This document shows positions 55,655-64,000 of a stretch of 64,000 nt of DNA, in pieces. The stretch is from Linanthus parryae. Taxonomy: Eukaryota; Streptophyta; Magnoliopsida; Ericales; Polemoniaceae. The notes below the pieces were generated by a model. That model searched no databases and was not told the origin of the DNA. It worked only from the letters and a program-made list of their open reading frames with translations. Position 1 is the stretch's first letter; every line of letters starts with the position of its first letter. The translations under genes and the position numbers were made by a program. Location of the stretch: positions 57,559,718 through 57,623,717 of the forward strand of contig JALGPY010000004.1 in NCBI GenBank assembly GCA_023055425.1, read 5' to 3'.

Positions 55655-57196
55655 TTATTGAAACAAATCCTTTACTAGACGATCTCCTGGTGCTAGAGGT
55701 ATCGAGGCCTTCTCTGCCTTGGCAATGTGCTGCTTCAGCTTCTCGACACTAGCCTTTATCTCATGGAAGAGCTTGGCACCCTCTTCGGCCTTCTTCTTTT
55801 GCTCCTCCAATTTGTTCTTTTCAAGGGCAAGGTTGCGATGGAAATAATTCAGCGTAACAGAGTGGAGGATTTGGTTGAGTCTCTTAAGAAGAAAACCAAA
55901 ATCCAGCTTACCTTGTGCATTAACTTGAAGCCTTTGCCATGCCTCAAAGAATGTTTGCGCATTTGGAGCTGAAATAGTAACGGGAGTTGTCACCGTCAGC
56001 TGCTCGAAAATCTAGATCACTTCAGTCAGGTAAATCCTCCTATCAAAGGGACATAGCTCAAAAGCTCTTGCAAATGACCTCGAATATGATAGGCGCATCT
56101 TCATAAGCCTGTCCACGTCAGATTGCCTCATACCTAAGGAAATGACAAGTTTAGGTATGCAACCATTAACAAGGAGCTGAAATGAGTATGATATGTGACA
56201 CCACATACCTGTACCCTCAATAATCTGGCGCAATGAGGGGATGCGCGTAGCCTGGGATGATGGATCATTTCCTTGCAGCATTACTTGACTATCAGCCAAA
56301 GCTTTGCGCTCGTTGTAGTCAGCAGGTATGACATAAAAGTTAACACTTCCAATAGCCGCTGTTGCCTGCGAACCCCATAAGCTCCATGCATTAGGTACTT
56401 GCGAGAATTCCATCTCAAGAGAAGGGATAAGAGGGCTCTATTGAGGAGGTCTTCAAACACCAAGTGAGGTAGCTGGACTTGGAGGGATTTGTGGAGTATT
56501 GGCACCACTAACAGGAGTAATAGTTTATGGAAGAGGGGAACCACTGTTATTAGCAACTGCAGCCTCTCCAAGAGGACTTGTTTCAAGAGTCTCCACTGAG
56601 GCATCCACATTCACATGCAATGACTGCACAACAACTTAATCCGTTTCTGTTTCCCTAGGGACTTGTTCACTTTCAAGAAATTCCTGTGGCTCAGGAGCGC
56701 TCATTGGGGCATCAGCATTCTCATGAGATGCCTGGTCTTCGATGAATTGTTCATTTCTGTGAACTTCAGCTCTAGCACCCTCTGCTTCCATTTCTTCGCC
56801 CATGCCATCCTCACTCGCATGCTCATCTTCAGCACCTCCTTCTCGCATCTCGGTGTCAAGACCATCATCTTCAGATACCTTAATTACATTTTCCAAGGGC
56901 TCCCCTGCATCTTCTGTAGCCATAACAAGCTTCTCTACGCACGAAATTCGCTCTGGAGCGCGAGACATGGGAGATTGATATCTTTGCTCAAGCACCATTA
57001 CATCCTCATAGTTACTCCGAGCAATGACCTCAGCAGTAGGACCGGCACTTCTTAAGAAGCCAAGCCTGTTAGCATAACTTCTAGGAGGGGAGATGAGCTG
57101 AACCTCGCACAGCAAAGGGTCACAAGGATCGACAGCAGGTGCACCAACACTTGCCTCACCAGTGGTCAAGCTTTCAGCAGAAGCATCAACAATCAT
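55655..57196 (-). pseudogene. Decayed antisense reading frame of the Tat element
   Basis: Three long open segments (57196-56636, 56413-56012, 55993-55655) lie in one and the same minus-strand frame, separated only by stop codons including those at 56636-56638 and 56012-56014. The whole is about 514 codons. The first part is acidic (Glu/Asp-rich); the last has a predicted coiled coil (LEKNKLEEQKKKAEEGAKLF). A 75-bp stretch at 56134-56208 has GTATGT and CCTTAG ends and could be an intron whose length keeps the frame. Antisense genes in the 3' region are known in Tat elements of the Grande kind; homology to those is my inference. Confidence 0.5.
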
Positions 57197-57250
57197 GCCT
57201 CGCGCAGCAGCAGGCTCACTCGAAGTAGCAGCAGGCTCATTCCAAGCAGT

Positions 57251-57684
57251 ACCTCATGTAGGACGAATTTGGACAAGTCATTGAGGTAATTGGAGTTATG
57301 AACTATTTATTACGTTCTGTTCTATGTTTAGATCAAAAGCGATCACCTCCACACTCATGTGGGATTGCAGCTCCAACACCATATTATATAGACGCGAAAC
57401 CATATCCTACAGATGTTCCCTCATCTATCACATCCTTAAGGTGTGCGTGACTTGAAGTTATGTGAAAACTTGTTACGATATGGAATTATTAGTTAGTTGT
57501 ACTTATAAACATTGTCTTACTTGAGGGTTCGCCATATTTGCTCAATAACCATCGTTGAATGTCATGTTTAGACACACCGTGCTTTAATGCACCAAATATT
57601 ACCTCTTGGTAAGTTACAGCAAGATTAAATATCGAACTTCTTCATCACCTACGATTTCCTCAAAGTCATTAACGTGTGTTATAG
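57251..57684. other. Intergenic DNA after the Tat element; no gene
   Basis: I see no recognised coding sequence, LTR end or RNA gene. The expected Tat 3' LTR (starting TGTAGATAGTGTG) does not appear here. Confidence 0.4.
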
Positions 57685-59455
57685 TTAGGAACTTCATTTG
57701 GGGCAAGTTGGATTGCAATGAGAAATCGATTCTTGAGGCACTTCTCTTGTGGAATTCCAAATGTGATTTGAGAACCACGCTTGAATTAAATAAGCCGATT
57801 GGTCATTGGAGAAACTGATGATCCCTAGCCCCTCATTACTTGGTATTTCACTTATTTTCTTGAATTTTCGCTTTACTAGTCATTTACTTTGTTCTCTAAA
57901 TCGTACTCTCAACTTGCTCCATCACATTTTGTGGTGGATTTGATAGCTTGGCTAGCTAAAAAGCCTATGAGAATTTACATTACTTGCTCTAGTTAGTATC
58001 TTAGTTTCGTGTATTGCTAGTATAGTAAGTCATTTTCTAACCTTCCTCTCCTTGTGGATTCAACTCTGGTCCGGATATTACTTTGAACGATATCTTATAT
58101 TTGGGATTTCGTCAAACAAGATTTTAGGCGGCTTTTCCAGGTACTAATTTATGTACTAATCTATTTTTGCAGAAGTCAGCAACGATACTCCTCTGTTTCT
58201 CCTCTCTCTCTCTCTCTGATTTCTACCCGATTCTGGGTTGTTCTTGAGCCTGTAAGTTCCCTAGTGTGCAGATACAGGGCTGGGAGCAAGTGATAGAGAT
58301 GAGAGGGAGAGAGGACTCGATTCTGAGCTGCTTTGGGTTGTTCTTGAGCTGCTATATGCTCTGTACTGCTATATTTTTTCAGCTGCTGATACTGTTCTTG
58401 ATGTTCTTTGGTTGTAGCAGCACCTATAGAGGGTTTGATTAGCTTCTTAGAGTTAGTTTTGTGTAGTTTCAATTCTAGTGGATAGTTAGTTTTTCATTTT
58501 TGTTTGAATCAAGTTTTGTGGATGAATTGGTGAAAACAGTAGCTGCAAGTATGATGAATGAAATGATATTTCTCTTTAGCTCTCTTGAATCTATAATATT
58601 TAGCGAATTCATTTTTTTGGGTGATTTGGGACTATCTAGTGCCCAAATCTTCATATTGCTTCAAGTTGAACTTCAAGGATGAATGGGTTGAATAGAGTAG
58701 CTTCAATACGTAGTTTAATACTTGTATTTCTCTTGTCGGAGTATTTGATGCATTGAATAGGTAGGTGTGCGAATGCTCTTGACATATTTGATTTGAGATT
58801 TCTCTTGCGTTGAATGGACTCGTCAATCCTAACTTTAAAATATTGAGCAATAGATAGGTGATTCGAGTGAGAAATTAGGAATCTCATTTGTGGCTTGATC
58901 TTTCATGTGGAAACACCTATGTATGTTTACATATGTTTGATGCTTGAGGCATTTGATATTTGAGAACTCTCATTTGAATGACTTCTTTAGTGCTTGATTA
59001 TCGTGTGTTAGAAGTAGGCACTTTATTTGTGGCAAGTTGGATTGCAATGAGCAATCGATTCTTAAGGCAGTTTTATTGTGGAATTATACATGTTATTTGA
59101 GAATAGGGCTTGAATATAATAGGAGGATTAATCACTAGAGAAACCGACGATCCCTAGCCCATCATTACTTAGTATTTCGCTTATTTTCTTGAATTGTCGC
59201 TTTAGTAGTCGTTTACTTTGTTCTCTAAATCGTACACTCAACTTGCTCAATCACATTTCGTGGTGGATTTGATAGCTTGGATAGATAAAAAGCCTATGAG
59301 AATTAACATTACTTCCTATATTTAGTAGCTTAGTTTCGTCTATTGCTAGTATAGTAAGTCATTTTCTAACCCTCCTCTCCTTGTGGATTCGACTCCGGAC
59401 TTGAGATATTACTTGAAACGATAATCCTATACTTGGGATTTATTCGTCAAACATC
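57685..59455. repeat. Pair of about 450-bp direct repeats
   Basis: 57685-58135 and 59008-59455 are diverged direct repeats. Shared landmarks are GGCAAGTTGGATTGCAATGA, GATCCCTAGCCC, CTTTGTTCTCTAAATCGTA and CTCCTCTCCTTGTGGATTC. The 870 bp between hold CT/GA-rich sequence (58199-58320) and no convincing gene. They may be LTR-type fragments of an old gypsy element. Confidence 0.6.
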
Positions 59456-61640
59456 AATCTCACAAACTTTAACCATTCGATTCTTCTCTCGGTTATCAAT
59501 TAGTTTCTTTTACCTTCGTAGCATTAGAGAAACAAATCAACGTGCTAGCCCACATAAGGTTCTAAAATAATAACTCGCTTACAACAAGTCTCTTGGGATA
59601 CGAAAAACCCGATTAATCGTTATTACTTCACATGACAACCGTACACTTGCAGTGGAAACGTGTCAATACCCCATGATCCAACTGTATATTTATACCAGCA
59701 ACCTTAGAAGATAAAATTTTATGATCCAACTGTATCTTTAACAGACACTTGTTAAATGTTAAGATAAAACAGCCTAGTTAGTCTAGGGTATGCCTTTTCC
59801 AAATTGAAGTCCCTTCTACCTTCTAATGCACTCTCAATCCATCTTTTCAAGCATCTTAGTGAAAATCATACTGCAGAATGCTACAGAGATTGATGCATAT
59901 CCATCTAACCAAAAATCTTTTGATTTAAAATTGATAAACCAATGATTTGATATAGAAGACTGACAAGAAGTAGCTTTCTTCTACCCTTTGGTATTTTTTG
60001 ATTTTTTGAACCTCCTTCCCTTTAACCTCCTTTTCCTTAACAACTACCAGATCTTTGCTCACCTTCTTTGGACTGGATTTCTGAACACCTTTTCCTTTTT
60101 CAGATTTAGCCTTTGATTTGATTTTTCGTTTCTTGGACTAGGTTCTTAAACATCTCTAACCTTCTTACACATATTTTCCTTGCGTGCGTCAAAAAATAAT
60201 AAATTCTCTGTTCTTTTTTTTTTAAAATATTGTGATCTTGTTTTTGTTCCTCTGATCATTTTTTTGTGATCATAGGATCACATTATGGTCTTGCGGATGA
60301 TCTTGTGATCACCATTGTGATCCCACACTTCCGGTGGGTTGGTCTCACGTTGGTCACCGGATTTTCACTAAGTGTTTGGCCATTTTTCATCTAGGGGGTT
60401 AAAGTGTCATTACATAAACTTATTTAGATTGCATTTCCCTCCCATCTTCATGTATGCTCACTGTTTCTTCATGATTTCTTTTTTTTTTAAGCTCCCGAAA
60501 AATCTCCAAAGCTTTTTTATCCTCCATGCTTCATCTCTCAAGCTCTGTTTCCTGTTAGAACAACACGAAGCACAACCCGTGCGATCAAACATGACAAAAA
60601 GTACATAAAATCATATGAGAAAATCTAGGATTAACGAATTCATGCACAAAGCTAAACTTCTACACTTTTTCTACATTCATAGTGTAAGACTAAGATTATC
60701 AACCTGAAAATCACACAGAACGATATAAAATGTTCAAGAAATATAGCTCTAACAGAGAGTTATCAAATTCCCCATACTACCTTTTTACTAGTCCTGAGAA
60801 AAATCAAGTCTCACACTAAATTTAAATCAAATGAATTTCATTAAACTCCACTAGCCATGTGACACAAACAACACACGCACATGATGCAATCTACATGACT
60901 AACGTGGTAGACCACATAAGGTTATAAAATAATAACTAGTTTACAAGAACTCTATTGGGATACGATAAACCCGATTTATCGTTATTACTTCACACGAAAA
61001 CTGTACACTTGCAGGTTAAATGTGTTTATACCCCCATGATCCAACTATATATCTATGCCAGCAACCTAAGAAGATAAAATCAACTCTTTACTAGGAACTT
61101 GTTAAAGGTTAAGATAAAACAACCTAGTAAATCTAGGGTATGCCTCTTCAAAAAGATTCATGATTATCCAAATTGAAGTCTCTTTGAACCTTCTAATGCA
61201 TTCCAAATCCATCTTTTCAAGCATCTTAGTGAAAATCATACTGCAGAATGCTAAACGGGTTGATGCATATCCTCTAACCAAAATCCTTATAATTTGAAAT
61301 TCATAAACCAATGCTTTTATATAGAAGACTTACCAAAACTAGAATTCTCTCCCCCTTGGTCATTTATGATTTCGAACCTCCTTCCCTTTAACATCCTTTT
61401 CCTTAACAGCTATTAGATCTTTGCTCACCTTCTTTGGACTCGTCTTCTGAACAACTTTTCGTTTGTCAAATATAGCCTTCTGATCTTATTTTCCCTAACT
61501 AGGACTAGCTTTTTACACATATTTAACCTTCTTACTCATCTTATTTGGAGGAGGAGTTCGCAGAATCATGCTCTCAGTCTCCGAACTGGAACCTATATCC
61601 TGCATCTCCTATTCATGGTTAACCTTTCTTTTCTGAGCTT
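59456..61640. repeat. Diverged Athila-like LTR pieces and a duplicated internal segment
   Basis: 59530-59667 and 60900-61030 resemble the 3' end of the Athila-like LTR in plus orientation (CCCACATAAGGTT, AATAATAACT, CTTGCAG, AACGTGTCA). About 60545-60830 resembles the opposite end with its polypurine side (GAGAGTTATCA then CCCCATACTACCTTTT) in minus orientation. 59668-60160 and 61030-61530 are a further direct repeat that would encode Lys-rich minus-strand peptides such as KGKGVQKSSPKKVSKDL. This looks like scrambled remains of older Athila-type elements. Confidence 0.6.
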
Positions 61641-62219
61641 GGCTCATCTTCCTCATGTTGTTTTCCCACTTGTTCAATTGAATTCTCTGAGATCATCGTG
61701 AATCCATTTAGAGAGGGGCTAGGGTTTAGGTAGAGAGAGATAGTTTTTCCTCAATTCGAAGCTCCTGAACACTACGGTGGCCAAAAACCCCGTAATTCAA
61801 AACCCCAAATAAACCTAATTGACCCAGAACAAACAACACGACAAACCTCTGAACATAGCCGACCTGCAACAGCTTGTGAAACCCAAAAAATCAAATGTGC
61901 AGAACATGTCCATAAATCAATCGATGAAGATTCAACCAGCTGTGAAGTCAATGCGAAACAGAGTATAGAGAAGGATGATTTGAGGAATAGACAAATTGCC
62001 GAAAGCTTCCCTGTTTCACCAAGCACCCAACTTCACCGCCAATCACTACAACTAGCCACCACCACCAACGACCCCCTCTCTCACCATCACACTCTCTACC
62101 TACGAACCAGGTAGAACCCATGACAGCAAGAATCGATCACCACAATTAGCCCTACCGAGATGTGGATGCGAGATGCGAGAGAGAGAGAGATGCGAGATGT
62201 GGATTGAGAGAAACGGGTG
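61641..62219. other. No supported gene; short GA-repeat tract
   Basis: Low-information sequence with a GA run near 62177-62190 and repeated GATGCGAGATG words. The minus-strand frame at 61772-62026 has no recognised features. Confidence 0.4.
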
Positions 62220-63418
62220 AGATTCAGTCCACCCATCCTCATCTTCTTTTTCTTTTGTTTTCTACCTTTCTTTCTCTTATTTTATTTCATGTTAACTTTA
62301 TTATTTTGACAGTTACAATATAGCCCTTATTGTGATGATGGGTTTGGAAGGGAATTCTTTTACCAATTTGAAAGTGACTGATTTATTGCAAATGGGAAAC
62401 ATTATCAGCAAGTTTTGATAGTGGATAGTACAATGTGATAGTTTCACTATACTGTGGTATGCATTAAGTAATTAAGCATTTTTTTAATCCAACCATGTAC
62501 ATTATATTAGTCGATAATTAGTTAAAATCATAATCATCATACATATTATATGAGATAAAATAAATATATTTCATGATGTGTAATGAAATTCGGCGTATTC
62601 CAATGTTTGATTAACCAATTATATTCTTAAACCCGCGGGGTATGGCCTAGTGTCAATAATTCTAACCATGATGCTAAATTAACAAAACCATGCATGTCTT
62701 CAGATGAAAGATTGAGTTATATAAGAATGCTTCGTTCACATAGTTCTTTCTATTGTAGTTTATTTTATTGAGTTTACACAACTCAGTAGAGAATTTCTAG
62801 TCGAATAATTGGTCTCCACTTAAACAGGAAAAACATCAATCAAGAGTCCTTCAAAATAAAATAGAAAAAGGGTATATGTACATGATTTGTGAATTTGGGA
62901 AATTAATTAATTAATGTTGAAGGGTGAAATTGATAATTAAGTCGCTCCCCGGGGGTTTGTTAACCGAGTATTTTAAATAAGACAGCAATGGCCTGAGAAC
63001 CGTCATGTTATTACATCTTCCAAGTTCTTACCAAACACCCGGCCTCAGGACAATCTGGCATGAACTTCGTATGTTGTGGTCATCTGAGGAACGGAAATCT
63101 TGGGCTCCAATTTTTTAACAGGAAATGGTTTGATTGCCTCCTTAATGTTTTGTAAAATTGAGATTTTACATAGTTCAAATGATTGTCTTCTTCTAGTTGA
63201 TCTCCTGTTACATCATCTTTGGCTGTCTGTTAAATTGATCTTCCTTAAGTTTGATTTTCCTCAAATCTCACCAATTGAGACATCATTGGGAGATATCTTG
63301 ATTGCCCATTTTTTTATTGGTGTATGATTTTTTATGTGCTCTCTGTGCCTATGTTGCGAAACCTGATGTACAATCTTACTCACAAACTATTTCAAACAAA
63401 TTCGGGGAAGTAGTAGTT
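62220..63418. other. AT-rich intergenic DNA; nothing recognised
   Basis: AT-rich sequence without long frames or recognisable repeats from elsewhere in the window. Short frames near 63100-63327 have no motif. Confidence 0.4.
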
Positions 63419-64000
63419 TGTTGGGTTAGTGCCTTGAATTGGAATGAAAAAAAATTGTCTTCGCACGAAGACCCCATACTTGGCCAAAATCAGAAGCCTT
63501 CGTGGTGTTGAGTTAGTGCCTTGAATTGGTCAAAAGGCGGCCAAACTCTTTGTTTCCAACTTTGATTACGAAACATTGGAAGTCAAAGGCGGTGGAGGAA
63601 TAGTTAGGAAACAACTTTGTTTCCAAATCAAATTTGGAAACTTTAAGGATTTTCCTAGCACTATATAAAGAACCTAATAGTCACACTATTAAGCATGCAA
63701 AAACATTCTTGTAGTCTTGTTCCTCTTAAGTGAATAAATGTTGTCTTTTCCGCCGTGGAGGTAGTAAGCAAATATTTTGCTAGCGAACCACGTTAAATTC
63801 CGTGTTCTTCTTTATGCGCTCATTGTTCGTGAGGTGGTTTGTCATAAGAAACTGGTATCAGATCTCAGGTTTGGCGGTGTTTCAAGATCATGATCAAGGC
63901 GGAGCAAAGGTAGGGTTTCACAACTTAGTGAAATCAAAGCTAGGATTTTGCGATCTAGGTGGAGCATGCCACTAGGAATCAAGATCCACCAAGAACAATG
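63419..64000 (+). mobile_element. Copia-type element start: 5' LTR end and primer site, cut by window edge
   Basis: A TATATAAA box at 63662-63669 is followed by a leader and TGGTATCAGA at 63853-63862, the initiator-tRNA primer motif. AT-poor coding-like sequence follows to the window end. The LTR start is uncertain: TGTTGGGTTAGTGCC at 63419 or the near-identical TGTTGAGTTAGTGCC at 63506. The gag-pol body should lie beyond the right edge. Confidence 0.55.
63853..63862 (+). promoter_or_regulatory. Putative primer-binding site (tRNA-iMet)
   Basis: TGGTATCAGA; the match to the standard initiator-tRNA site breaks after ten bases (ATCTC follows instead of GC). Position relative to the TATA box fits a copia LTR end. 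Confidence 0.55.

Larger units (their letters stand above)
45633..57250 (+). mobile_element. Tat-type Ty3/gypsy element, unit 2, carrying a CACTA insertion
   Basis: This is the more complete copy. In order it has the 5' LTR (45633-46233), primer site, gag remnant, protease, RT, RNase H, CACTA insertion (49191-51983), second (archaeal-type) RNase H and integrase ending at 54011. A long 3' region with tandem repeats and an antisense reading frame follows. A second RNase H and a long 3' region with antisense coding potential are known from Tat-clade elements. No 3' LTR is visible, so the right end near 57250 is approximate. Confidence 0.8.

Noticed and set aside
61772..62026. 84-codon minus-strand frame as a cysteine-rich peptide gene
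   Set aside because: No signal peptide or cysteine pattern of a known family; single isolated frame in low-information DNA.

Overview
The window is repeat-dense nuclear DNA of a flowering plant, probably a eudicot; I cannot name the species. The support is a set of plant-type retroelements: Ty3/gypsy elements of the Tat, Athila and Reina (chromovirus) kinds, a Ty1/copia element, plant LINEs with a C-terminal RNase H, hAT transposase remnants and a CACTA element. I found no ordinary intact host gene, rRNA, tRNA or CRISPR array.

The main architecture is a tandem duplication. Unit 1 (1266-31189) and unit 2 (31192-50638) hold the same ordered set: poly(A)-ended fragment, unassigned DNA, head-to-head hAT remnants, a 5'-truncated LINE, then a Tat-type gypsy element carrying a CACTA insertion. 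The junction at 31189/31192 joins the inside of the CACTA element to the sequence starting at 1266. Elements found in both units (LINE, hAT, Tat, CACTA) predate the duplication. Elements found in one unit only came later: in unit 1 a copia element (3138-7815) and an Athila-like element (19583-29493), in unit 2 a Reina-type element (34479-39834). For copia and Reina the sister unit shows the empty site, and target duplications (TCATC and CAACT) can be read directly. The segment 1-1265 carries a third, more diverged copy of the LINE 3' end and its flank, pointing to an older duplication.

The most unusual object is the 9.9-kb Athila-like element. It has 1.56-kb LTRs differing at about six positions, a tRNA-Asp primer-binding site and one open gag-protease frame of 858 codons, but no polymerase. 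It is flanked by a 104-bp direct duplication of the target instead of about 5 bp. Its 3' LTR is followed by about 12 bp matching the leader and the primer tRNA end. Its LTRs and interior carry clusters of palindromes built on a TCTTCGTACGAAGA-like core, one a perfect 36-bp palindrome.

The 2793-bp CACTA element (49191-51983) carries pieces that look like plant exons with splice signals on its minus strand, so it is probably a gene-capturing (Pack-type) element. The right third (54012-64000) holds the Tat 3' region with 52-bp tandem repeats and a decayed antisense reading frame, then diverged Athila-like LTR pieces and direct repeats, and at the right edge the 5' LTR and primer-binding site of another copia element that runs out of the window.
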